Shown here: in pieces, positions 25,866 to 33,343 of the stretch
Numbering within the stretch: position 1 is the stretch's first letter
Layout of the letters: each line of letters begins with the position of its first letter
NCBI RefSeq assembly: GCF_006540005.1
Contig: NZ_BJOC01000034.1
Coordinates: 1 to 46,550 of the forward strand
DNA: 46,550 nt
DNA from: Halomonas halmophila
Lineage (GTDB): Bacteria; Pseudomonadota; Gammaproteobacteria; Pseudomonadales; Halomonadaceae
Direction: 5' to 3'
Made by a program: the position numbers and the translations under genes
Notes under the pieces: generated by a model
What the model saw: the letters and a program-made list of their open reading frames with translations, nothing else
Told to the model about the DNA's origin: nothing
The model's database searches: none

Positions 25866-26959
25866 GCCACGAGCTGATCGAGCCCGATCTGGCGTTACTG
25901 CAGGCAGGCAAGGTGCTGATCGATGTGCGGGCCCCGGTGGAATTTCGCCAGGGCTCGCTGCCCGGTGCCGTCAACCTGCCGCTGATGAACGACGAAGAAC
26001 GTCACCGGATCGGCATCGAGTACAAGCAGGCCGGTCAGCAGGCGGCCATCGAGCTGGGCGAGCGCCTGGTAGCGGGCGATGTGCGCCGCGAGCGGATCGC
26101 CGCCTGGCAGGCACTGCTCGAACGCCACCCGGATGCCATCATCTACTGCTTTCGCGGCGGGCTTCGCTCCCGGGTCGCGCAGCAGTGGCTGGCCGAGGCG
26201 GGTATGCCGCGGCCGCGCATCCGCGGCGGCTGGAAGGCCATGCGCCAGGCCCTGTGTGCGCGCATCGATGCCGCCGCCGAGCAGCCACAGCTGGTGGTCG
26301 GCGGCCTCACCGGCTGTGCCAAGACCAGCCTGATTCAGTCCCTCGAGTGCGGGCTGGATCTCGAGGCCTGCGCCCGCCACAAGGGCTCGGCCTTTGGTCG
26401 ACATCCCCTGGAGGCGCCGTCACAGATCGACTTCGAGCATGACATGGGCCGGCGCTTGCTGGAGCTCCCCGGGCCGCTGGCCCTGGAGGACGAGTCCCGC
26501 CATATCGGCGTCGCCAATATCCCGTTGACCTTCTGGCGCGGCATGCAGCGTGCCCCGCGCATACGCGTGGAGATGCCGCTGGACTGGCGACTGGAACAGA
26601 TCCACAAGGACTACATCGCCGACCTGTGGACGGTCTATCAGGGACAGTTCGGCGACTGGCTGGGCTGGAGCCTGATGCGCAAGCAGCTTTCCAGTGCCCT
26701 GCTGCGCCTGCGCAAGCGGCTGGGCAGTGCCCGACTGGCCCGCCTGCAGCGCCTGCAGGAGCTCGCCTTCCGCGAGCACGAGCGTGGCAACCCCAAGGCC
26801 CACGAGGCCTGGCTGGCGCCCCTGCTGACCGAGTACTACGACCCCATGTATCGCTATCAGCTGGAAAAGCACAGCGACCAGCACTTCCTCCACGTCGGCG
26901 ACTGGGACAGCTGCCTGGCCGCGGCACGGGACTGGGCGGCCAGCGCCACGCCCGCGTGA
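25862..26959 (+). CDS. mnmH: tRNA 2-selenouridine synthase MnmH (SelU)
   Basis: Converts 2-thiouridine at tRNA wobble position 34 to 2-selenouridine, via geranylation, using selenophosphate. The N-terminal rhodanese domain holds the catalytic Cys96 in YCFRGGLRSR. The C-terminal P-loop domain has GGLTGCAKT (residues 147-155). The P-loop glycine before the lysine is Ala153, a departure from the canonical GxxxxGK[ST]. It starts in ATGA overlap with selD, so the pair is translationally coupled. Length (365 aa) is normal. Confidence 0.95.
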   Translation: MSHELIEPDLALLQAGKVLIDVRAPVEFRQGSLPGAVNLPLMNDEERHRIGIEYKQAGQQAAIELGERLVAGDVRRERIAAWQALLERHPDAIIYCFRGGLRSRVAQQWLAEAGMPRPRIRGGWKAMRQALCARIDAAAEQPQLVVGGLTGCAKTSLIQSLECGLDLEACARHKGSAFGRHPLEAPSQIDFEHDMGRRLLELPGPLALEDESRHIGVANIPLTFWRGMQRAPRIRVEMPLDWRLEQIHKDYIADLWTVYQGQFGDWLGWSLMRKQLSSALLRLRKRLGSARLARLQRLQELAFREHERGNPKAHEAWLAPLLTEYYDPMYRYQLEKHSDQHFLHVGDWDSCLAAARDWAASATPA

Positions 26960-26974
26960 CCCCGACGCATCGCG

Positions 26975-27661
26975 TCAGCGACGCACGCTGGCCAGCCACT
27001 GGGCGAGCAGGCGATCCAGCAACGGCGCCTGGCGATCGAAACGGCGCGTATCCGCCAGCATGGCCCGGCGCGACTGCACATAGGGGCCACTGCCCAGCGC
27101 CGGCAGGTGGTCCAGCATCGCCGCGGCGCTGGCGGGCGTGGCTTCGATGTGAAACAGCAGGCCGATCACGCGCTGCGCATCCCAGCTGAATCCCTGCATG
27201 GGGCCGGCCTCGCTGCCGCCCAGTGGCAAGGCGTCATCGGGCAGCGCAAAGATATCGCGATGCCACATGAACGCCTCGAAGGTCTCCGGCAGGTCGAAGG
27301 GGCTCTGCGGCGCCAGCCGGACGCTGTGCCAGCCGCTCGCGGCATGGGTGCCGCGCGATACCACCGCACCCAGGGCCTCGGCGATGCGGCGCGCCCCGTA
27401 GCCGACTCCCAGCAGGGGTTTACGGCCGTCCAGCGCCCGGTCAATCAGCTTGTTCTCGTGGTGCGGCCAGGTCGCTTGGGGGTCGACTTGCCCTTCGTCC
27501 GGGCCATCCAGCACGATAAGCCCGTCGGCATCCGCCAGGCGGGGCGTCAACTCGCCGTCATGCAGATGGAAAACGGTATGGCTATGCCCCATGCTATCCA
27601 GCCAGTCGGCGATTCGAGCGGGGCCCTGGTGCGGGCTATGCTGCAGCAGATGAAAATGCAT
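26975..27661 (-). CDS. class I glutamine amidotransferase-like protein without catalytic cysteine
   Basis: The fold and motifs follow the GATase class I family (GMP-synthase-like subgroup): LIVLDGPDEG, PLLGVGYGARRIAEALG, WHRDIFALP and the catalytic-type FHIE (His171, Glu173). The nucleophile position, normally Cys in GxCxGxQ, is Gly87. One base change (TGC to GGC) would explain it. The protein (228 aa) is full length, so it looks like a retained non-catalytic or repurposed homologue rather than debris. The ATG at 27661 has GAGG 6 nt upstream. It is convergent with mnmH and divergent from the alkyltransferase-like gene. The function is unknown. Confidence 0.8.
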   Translation of the reverse strand: MHFHLLQHSPHQGPARIADWLDSMGHSHTVFHLHDGELTPRLADADGLIVLDGPDEGQVDPQATWPHHENKLIDRALDGRKPLLGVGYGARRIAEALGAVVSRGTHAASGWHSVRLAPQSPFDLPETFEAFMWHRDIFALPDDALPLGGSEAGPMQGFSWDAQRVIGLLFHIEATPASAAAMLDHLPALGSGPYVQSRRAMLADTRRFDRQAPLLDRLLAQWLASVRR

Positions 27662-27709
27662 GGCAGACCTCGACGATGGCATGAGTGACAGACCGGGAAA
27701 GCAGGTTAC

Positions 27710-28003
27710 ATGAAGCCAGCACTCAAGGAACAGATCCTCACCATCCTGGCCGAGATCCCGCCCGGCCGGGTCACCACCTACGGGCGCATCGCCGCCATGA
27801 CCGAGGGCGCCACCCCACGCCTGGTCGCCAGGGCGTTGCGCGAGTTGCCGGCGGGCCACGGCCTGCCCTGGTTCCGCGTCATCACCGCGTCGCGCCGACT
27901 GGCCGATCACGGCGGTGCCGACGAACAGCGGCGCCGTCTGCTCGATGAGGGCGTGGCCTTCGACAGTCGCGGCCGGGTCGCCGCGGAACGCCTCTGGCCC
28001 TGA
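27710..28003 (+). CDS. alkyltransferase-like protein (ATL, MGMT homologue)
   Basis: Small (97 aa) DNA-binding protein of the O6-alkylguanine transferase C-terminal fold. The helix-turn-helix segment VTTYGRIAAM with PRLVARAL is present. The alkyl-acceptor motif PCHRV is replaced by PWFRV (Trp54, Phe55), so it cannot accept the alkyl group and should instead flag O6-alkylguanine lesions for nucleotide excision repair. Most ATL proteins I recall change the Cys only; Phe in place of His is a further change. It lies just 48 bp from the divergent amidotransferase-like gene. Confidence 0.9.
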   Translation: MKPALKEQILTILAEIPPGRVTTYGRIAAMTEGATPRLVARALRELPAGHGLPWFRVITASRRLADHGGADEQRRRLLDEGVAFDSRGRVAAERLWP

Positions 28004-28027
28004 GCCCCATTTCACCAAGGAGAATGC

Positions 28028-28618
28028 ATGTCGTCATCCACCGGCTTCTTTGATCAGCTGCAGGCCCTCACACCCGCCGGCCAGCAGGCCTTCATGGCGA
28101 CGCTGTGCGAACGCCTGGTACCCAACTACGCGCTGTATGCCGAGACCACCGGCCACGGCGACCCCCAGGCCCTGCGCGCCGTCCTGGCATTGGTCTGGGA
28201 ACAGCTGAGCGTCAAGGATGCCCGCATCGACTTCGACCGCCAGGCCGACAAACTGGCCGAGCTGGAGCCGCCCGCCGAGGACGACAGCTTCGGCGCCCGG
28301 CGCGCCCTGGAGGCCGTGGTCGCCCTCTCCGCCCTGCTCGATGCGTTGCGTGGCGAGTCACCGGGCTCGATCCTCGAGGTCAGCCGCACTTCGCGCGGCG
28401 GCGTGCGCGCCTTCATCGAACTGACCGAGGGTGAGGACGATGATGACAAGCTCGCCCAACTGACGCGGGAACACCCCTTGATGGCCGAGGAGAACGACTT
28501 TCAGGACGCCGCGCTCGAAGCCGCCCAGGCCAGACTCGACAAGGACGCCATCAAGGCAATGCGAAAGCTCGGGCGCAATGAAGGCGTCAGCAACCTGGGC
28601 CTGAGTGCCGACACCTGA
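28028..28618 (+). CDS. yjaG: YjaG family protein (DUF416)
   Basis: A 196-aa cytosolic protein matching E. coli YjaG: FMATLCERLVPNYALY near the N-terminus, VWEQLSVKDARIDFDRQ in the middle, EVSRTSRGGVRAFIEL, then an acidic stretch. The family has no established molecular function. It follows the ATL gene by 24 bp, with AAGGAG before the ATG, so they may share a transcript. The C-terminus SNLGLSADT resembles the YjaG end. Confidence 0.9.
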   Translation: MSSSTGFFDQLQALTPAGQQAFMATLCERLVPNYALYAETTGHGDPQALRAVLALVWEQLSVKDARIDFDRQADKLAELEPPAEDDSFGARRALEAVVALSALLDALRGESPGSILEVSRTSRGGVRAFIELTEGEDDDDKLAQLTREHPLMAEENDFQDAALEAAQARLDKDAIKAMRKLGRNEGVSNLGLSADT

Positions 28619-28635
28619 GGCGCAGGATTCAACGC

Positions 28636-29751
28636 ATGGCGCCCCTGCCATTCGGCAGCCCCGGCAACACGGACAAGACGACGGGAACCCCGCTCAGCAT
28701 GCATATCCTGTACAAAGTCAAACAGCTGGTGGTACGCCATTTCATCGAGTTCAAATGGTATAACCTGCTGCTGGCCCTGCTGTTCTACCTCCTGGCGAGC
28801 TGGGTCCTGATGTGGCTTTCCGGCGAGCGCGAGATTGCGTCACCCGATCACTTCTTTTACTGGATCGTGGTCACGGCATCGACCGTCGGCTATGGCGACT
28901 TCTCCCCGGTCACCTCGGCAGGCAGATGGGTGACCAGCCTGTTCGTCATTCCGCTGGGGCTCGGGCTCTTCGGTATCCTCATCGGCCGCCTGGCGGCACA
29001 TATTTCCTTTCTGTGGAGAAAAGGCGTGATGGGTCTGGATACGCTTGATTACGACCAGCACATCCTGGTGATTGGCTGGAACGAGGAGCATACGCTGCAA
29101 CTGCTGAGGCTGCTGCTGCGCGAGCTCGAGTATCATGCCGACAAGCGCCCGCTGGCCTTGTGCGTGCGCACCGAGATGGAGAACCCCATCCCCGATCGTA
29201 TCGGCTTCGTGCGGGTCTCGAGCTTCACCGACGAAGAAGGCATGCGGCGGACCGGCGTCGAGCGCGCGGCGCGGATCATCATCGACTGCCAGGACGACGA
29301 CGCCACCTCCTCGGCCGCCCTCTTCGTCTGCAACGCCAATCCCGACGCCCACGTCATCACCTACTTCCACGACCAGCACATGGGCCAGCTGCTCAAGCGC
29401 CACCTGCCCAATATCGAGCCCATGCCGTCCGTGGCCACCGAAATGCTGGCCAAGGCCGCCATGGACCCGGGCTCCAGCCGCGTGCAGCACGAACTGCTGA
29501 GTGTCGATCAGGGCATGACGCAATATTCCATCGAGTATGCCGGCCAGCACAGCGTCGAGCTGAAAACGCTCTTCCACCTCTTCAAGGAGCGCTATGACGC
29601 CACCCTGATCGGCGTCGCCGCCAGCCACCGCGACCCCATCTCCATCAATCCCTCGCTCGCCATGTCGGTCGCGCCCGGGGCCGTGCTGTATTACATCGCC
29701 GATGAACGCATCAATGACTTCAACTGGGCGCTGGACGGCACCCGGACATGA
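28636..29751 (+). CDS. potassium channel with RCK domain, Kch-like
   Basis: Two-helix potassium channel subunit (371 aa). TM1 lies about residues 42-62, the selectivity filter is TASTVGYGD (about 79-87), and TM2 is near 97-120. A cytosolic RCK/TrkA-N-like domain (from about 136, HILVIGWNEEH) and a C-terminal TrkA-C-like region follow. The nucleotide loop reads IGWNEEH instead of GxGxxG, so ligand binding is uncertain. Two starts are possible: ATG 28636 (AGGA 8 nt upstream) and ATG 28699, which gives a more usual N-terminus. It would handle K+ flux in an organism with high osmotic load. Confidence 0.9.
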   Translation: MAPLPFGSPGNTDKTTGTPLSMHILYKVKQLVVRHFIEFKWYNLLLALLFYLLASWVLMWLSGEREIASPDHFFYWIVVTASTVGYGDFSPVTSAGRWVTSLFVIPLGLGLFGILIGRLAAHISFLWRKGVMGLDTLDYDQHILVIGWNEEHTLQLLRLLLRELEYHADKRPLALCVRTEMENPIPDRIGFVRVSSFTDEEGMRRTGVERAARIIIDCQDDDATSSAALFVCNANPDAHVITYFHDQHMGQLLKRHLPNIEPMPSVATEMLAKAAMDPGSSRVQHELLSVDQGMTQYSIEYAGQHSVELKTLFHLFKERYDATLIGVAASHRDPISINPSLAMSVAPGAVLYYIADERINDFNWALDGTRT

Positions 29752-29794
29752 TGCACGAGGCCCTCAAGGGCGGGCACTCGAGCCCAAATTGAGT

Positions 29795-29824
29795 TTGGCC
29801 TCAGGGGGCAAATAAATCGTTGGT
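29795..29824 (+). promoter_or_regulatory. 30-bp shared regulatory element, betC copy
   Basis: Begins TTGGCCTCAGGG, has the AT-rich core CAAATAAATC and ends TTGGT. A copy identical at 27 of 30 positions lies upstream of sulP (35185-35214, minus strand), in the same orientation relative to its gene. Exactly 19 bp further toward the gene, both have a second block (CATTGTTGAGACATCG at 29844-29859 here; 12 of 16 identical). TTGTTG in that block could be a -35, placing the 30-bp element where an activator would sit. Confidence 0.7.
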
Positions 29825-29844
29825 CGACGAGCCCTGCAGACGTC

Positions 29845-29894
29845 ATTGTTGAGACATCGGAGACGGCCTCGTATCCGGCTCCGACGCCAACAAT
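29845..29894 (+). other. stem structure in the betC 5' leader
   Basis: Nested inverted repeats ATTGTTG (29845-29851) / CAACAAT (29888-29894) and TCGGAG (29857-29862) / CTCCGA (29879-29884) can form a two-part hairpin ending just before the betC ribosome site. The left arm overlaps the second promoter block, so it may be DNA-level symmetry rather than RNA. Confidence 0.3.
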
Positions 29895-29915
29895 ATTCGC
29901 CAGGGAGATTGCCCC

Positions 29916-31430
29916 ATGACGCAACCCAACGTATTGGTCCTGATGGCCGACCAGCTCAATGGCACGCTGTTCGAGAATGGTCCTGCCGACTTTCTGCACG
30001 CGCCCAATCTCAAGAAACTGGCCAAGCGCGCGGTCAACTTCAACAACGCCTACACGCCGAGCTACCTGTGCGCACCGGGGCGTGCCGCCTTCATGTCGAG
30101 CCAGTTGCCGAGCCGCACCGGCGTCTATGACAATGCGGCGGAGTTTCCCTCCAGTGTTCCGACCTGGGCCCACCATCTGCGCCGTGCCGGCTACTCCACC
30201 TGCCTGTCGGGCAAGATGCACTTCGTCGGCCCCGATCAGCTCCACGGCTTCGAGACACGCCTGACCACCGATGTCTACCCGGCCGACTTCGGCTGGACGC
30301 CGGACTACACCCGGCCGGGCGAGCGCATCGACTGGTGGTACCACAATCTGGGCTCGGTGACCGGCGCCGGGGTCGCCGAGATTTCCAACCAGATGGAATA
30401 CGACGACGAAGTCGCCTTCCACGCCGAGCAGAAGCTCTTCGACCTGTCGCGCGGTCATGACGACCGCCCCTGGGCCCTCTGCGTCAGCTTCACCCACCCG
30501 CACGACCCCTATGTGGCGCGCCGCAAGTACTGGGACCTGTACAACGACTGCGAGCACCTCGAGCCGCAACAGGGCGCCGTGCCGTTCGATGAGCTCGACC
30601 CGCATTCCCAGCGCGTCTTCGAGGCCAACGACTACACCAAGTTCGACATCCAGCCGCAGGATGTGCGCAACGCTCGCCAGGGCTATTTCGCCAACATCTC
30701 CTACATCGACGACAAGATCGGCGGTGTCCTGGATGTGCTCGAACGCACCCGCATGCTCGACAACACCATCATCGTGGTGTGTGCCGACCACGGCGACATG
30801 CTTGGCGAGAAGGGCCTGTGGTTCAAGATGAGTCCCTATGAAGGCTCTTCGCGCGTGCCGTTGATGCTGGCCGCACCGGGCCTGGAGCCGCGCAACGTCG
30901 AGGATCCGGTGTCGATCGTCGACATCAATACCACCATTGCCGACCTCGTCGGGATCGACCTGTCCTCGATCGCGCCCTACACCGACGGCCAGTCGCTGCT
31001 GCCCCTGGCGCGCGGCGAGAAACGCGAGGCGCCGGTCTACATGGAATACGCCGCCGAAGGCAGTTACTCCCCGATCGTGACCATCCGCGAGGGCAAGTGG
31101 AAGTTCAACCACTGCGAGATCGATCCGCCGCAGCTCTTCGACCTGGAAGCCGACCCATTGGAAACCCGCAACCTCGCGGAAGACCCCGACTACGCCGAGG
31201 TGCTGGCCGAGTATCAGGCCAAGGTGCACGAGCGCTGGGACATGGCCCGCTTCGATGCCGAGGTGCGCGCTTCCCAGGCCCAGCGCCTGATCGTCTACGA
31301 GGCGCTGCGCAACGGCCATTACTATCCCTGGGACTATCAGCCGCTGCAGGATGCTTCCGAGCGCTACATGCGCAATCACATGGACTTGAACGAGGTCGAG
31401 GAAGCCCAGCGCTACCCGCGGGGTGAGTAA
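29916..31430 (+). CDS. betC: choline-sulfatase
   Basis: Sulfatase (504 aa) hydrolysing choline-O-sulfate to choline and sulfate, which supplies choline for glycine betaine and releases sulfur. The formylglycine signature is CAPGRAAFMSSQLPSRTG, with Cys52 modified to formylglycine. Metal ligands are Asp near residue 12 (LMADQLNG) and the CADHGDMLGEKG block. The YEGSSRVPLM and C-terminal YPWDYQPL segments are typical of BetC. No signal peptide, so cytosolic. AGGGAG precedes the ATG. It faces the BCCT gene across a strong terminator, and its upstream element is shared with sulP. No betAB genes are in the window. Confidence 0.95.
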   Translation: MTQPNVLVLMADQLNGTLFENGPADFLHAPNLKKLAKRAVNFNNAYTPSYLCAPGRAAFMSSQLPSRTGVYDNAAEFPSSVPTWAHHLRRAGYSTCLSGKMHFVGPDQLHGFETRLTTDVYPADFGWTPDYTRPGERIDWWYHNLGSVTGAGVAEISNQMEYDDEVAFHAEQKLFDLSRGHDDRPWALCVSFTHPHDPYVARRKYWDLYNDCEHLEPQQGAVPFDELDPHSQRVFEANDYTKFDIQPQDVRNARQGYFANISYIDDKIGGVLDVLERTRMLDNTIIVVCADHGDMLGEKGLWFKMSPYEGSSRVPLMLAAPGLEPRNVEDPVSIVDINTTIADLVGIDLSSIAPYTDGQSLLPLARGEKREAPVYMEYAAEGSYSPIVTIREGKWKFNHCEIDPPQLFDLEADPLETRNLAEDPDYAEVLAEYQAKVHERWDMARFDAEVRASQAQRLIVYEALRNGHYYPWDYQPLQDASERYMRNHMDLNEVEEAQRYPRGE

Positions 31431-31488
31431 CCAGTGAACCGGGCAGGGTGCCAAGCCCTGCCTTGAAACGTCGGCCAGACCGGCATAC

Positions 31489-31522
31489 AAAAGCGCCCGT
31501 ACCAGCTGGTACGGGCGCTTTT
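31489..31522. terminator. bidirectional terminator between betC and BCCT gene
   Basis: A perfect 34-bp palindrome: 17-bp arms with GC core AGCGCCCGTACCAG, preceded by AAAA and followed by TTTT. It gives a U-tailed hairpin on both strands between two convergent genes. A smaller GC hairpin (31442-31462, GGCAGGG/CCCTGCC) follows the betC stop. Confidence 0.85.
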
Positions 31523-31545
31523 ATTGACGTTGGCAGCAGAGGCTG

Positions 31546-33186
31546 TCAGCCGCGGATATGGCGAAGCTCACCGTTCAGGCCGCGGATGATCGAGTAACAC
31601 ATCAGCAGCATCACGATGGAAAACGGAATCGCCGTTGCCGTGACACCGGCCTGCAGCGCCGACAAGCCACCACCGATCAGCAACACGATGGCAATCAGCC
31701 CTTCCACCGTGGCCCAGAACATGCGCTGAGGCCGCGGCGCATCGATCTTGCCGCCGGCCGTGATGGTATCGATCACCAATGAGCCGGAGTCCGAGGAGGT
31801 CACGAAGAAGACCAGCGCCAGGATGATGCCCAGTGTCGACATCACACCGGTCAGCGGCAGCTCATTGAGCATGCCGAACAGAGCCAGCTCTGGCTGGTAG
31901 CTGTCGATCACGTAGTCCTTGACCAGGCTCGCGGCAGGGTCGGCATACAGCTGCTCCAGTGCGGTGCTGCCGAACACGCCCATCCAGACGAAAATGAACA
32001 GGCTGGGTACCAGCAGCACACAGAGCACGAATTCACGCACGGTGCGGCCACGCGATACCCGAGCCACGAACATGCCGACGAAGGGCGCCCAGCTGACCCA
32101 CCATGCCCAGTAGAACACCGACCAGGCCTGACGATAGGCATCATCCTCACGGCCGAACGGCGCCGAGAGCGGAATGAACTCCGTGACATAATGCTGAATG
32201 CCTGACCACATGCCGCTGACGGCAATCAGGGTGGGACCGGCCAGCAACACGAAAATGAAGAAGAATAGCGACGCGCCCATGTTGAGCTCGGAGAGTCGCT
32301 TCACGCCACCGTCCAGGCCACGCCATACCGACACCAGCGCCACGGCCGTGACCAGTGCGATGACGATCACCTGAGTGGTGGTGTTGACCTCGATACCAAA
32401 GACGAAATTCATGCCCGCATTGGCCTGCTGGGCACCCAGGCCGAGTGCCGTGGCCAGGCCGAACAGCGTGGAGAACACCGCCAGAATATCGATGGCGTGG
32501 CCCCACCAGCCCCAGACACGATCACCCAGGATCGGGAAAAAGACCGAGCGGATGGAAAACGGCAATCCCTTGTTGTAGGTGAAGATGGCCAGCGCCAGGG
32601 CCATCACCGCATACACGGCCCAGCCATGCAGTCCCCAATGCAGGAAGGTACCCGCCAGGCCCATGGCCGTGGCTTCGGGAATTGCCGAGGTATCCAGGCC
32701 ACCTTCTTCACCGAAGGGCGACGTTATGCCCAGCGGCAGCGACACATTGGCGTGATACACCGGCTCCAGCACGCTGAAGAACAGCAGGGCGATCCCGATA
32801 CCCGCCGTGAACAGCAGCGCGAACCAGGACAGATAGCCGTATTCCGGCCGGGCATCCGGGCCACCCAGGCGCACCTTGCCATGCGGCAGCACCACCAGGG
32901 TCAGGCAGAACAGGATGAAGAAATCCACCAGAATCATGAAGTACCAGTCCAGGGTGCCGGTCGAAAAGCTGACGATGGACTGGAAGAATTCGCCGGCGCG
33001 CTCGGGAAACATCAGGGTCAGTACGATGAAGACCACCGACGCCAGCGCGGAGACGATGAAGACCCGGTTGTGAATGTCGAAGCCGACAGGACCGATACTG
33101 CCTTCGATATTATCCTGTCCGACCACATAGTCGGTGTGCATATCGTCCGCGCCAGGCGGCGATAGCGGTTCTTTCGAGGAGCTCAT
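31546..33186 (-). CDS. BCCT-family betaine/choline transporter
   Basis: Sodium- or proton-coupled uptake carrier (546 aa) with twelve predicted membrane segments. The BCCT signature region is visible as YWAWWVSWAPFVGMFVARVS, followed by RGRTVREF. The first glycine-rich helix reads GIGIALLFFSVLEP where many members have GMGIG, a change close to the substrate/cation site. The long hydrophilic N-terminus (about 45 residues) and short C-terminus argue against an osmosensing C-terminal domain. Convergence with betC suggests choline, choline-O-sulfate or betaine as substrate. AAGGAG precedes the ATG. The sulP gene lies 157 bp upstream in the same direction. Confidence 0.92.
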   Translation of the reverse strand: MSSSKEPLSPPGADDMHTDYVVGQDNIEGSIGPVGFDIHNRVFIVSALASVVFIVLTLMFPERAGEFFQSIVSFSTGTLDWYFMILVDFFILFCLTLVVLPHGKVRLGGPDARPEYGYLSWFALLFTAGIGIALLFFSVLEPVYHANVSLPLGITSPFGEEGGLDTSAIPEATAMGLAGTFLHWGLHGWAVYAVMALALAIFTYNKGLPFSIRSVFFPILGDRVWGWWGHAIDILAVFSTLFGLATALGLGAQQANAGMNFVFGIEVNTTTQVIVIALVTAVALVSVWRGLDGGVKRLSELNMGASLFFFIFVLLAGPTLIAVSGMWSGIQHYVTEFIPLSAPFGREDDAYRQAWSVFYWAWWVSWAPFVGMFVARVSRGRTVREFVLCVLLVPSLFIFVWMGVFGSTALEQLYADPAASLVKDYVIDSYQPELALFGMLNELPLTGVMSTLGIILALVFFVTSSDSGSLVIDTITAGGKIDAPRPQRMFWATVEGLIAIVLLIGGGLSALQAGVTATAIPFSIVMLLMCYSIIRGLNGELRHIRG

Positions 33187-33343
33187 ATTAGGCTTCTCCT
33201 TGTCGTCGTTATCATGGTGATTGTTGTTTTGCAGTTTCGAGAGACGGCAGGCACGTCACACCTGCCAAGGGCAGAGCCCGCCAGCGCCGACGGCGATGGC
33301 GATGGCGGGCGGGGAAACCGATATATTCCGTTCTGGCGGAGTC

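Noticed and set aside
29795..29824. Sigma54 promoter (GG...GC) within the shared 30-bp element
   Set aside because: The GG-N10-GC spacing is not met and the GC dinucleotide is absent from the sulP copy.
33276..33310. GC hairpin (GCCCGCCA / TGGCGGGC) after sulP as a terminator
   Set aside because: No T run follows on the minus strand and the BCCT gene continues in the same direction; function undecided, so not listed as a feature.
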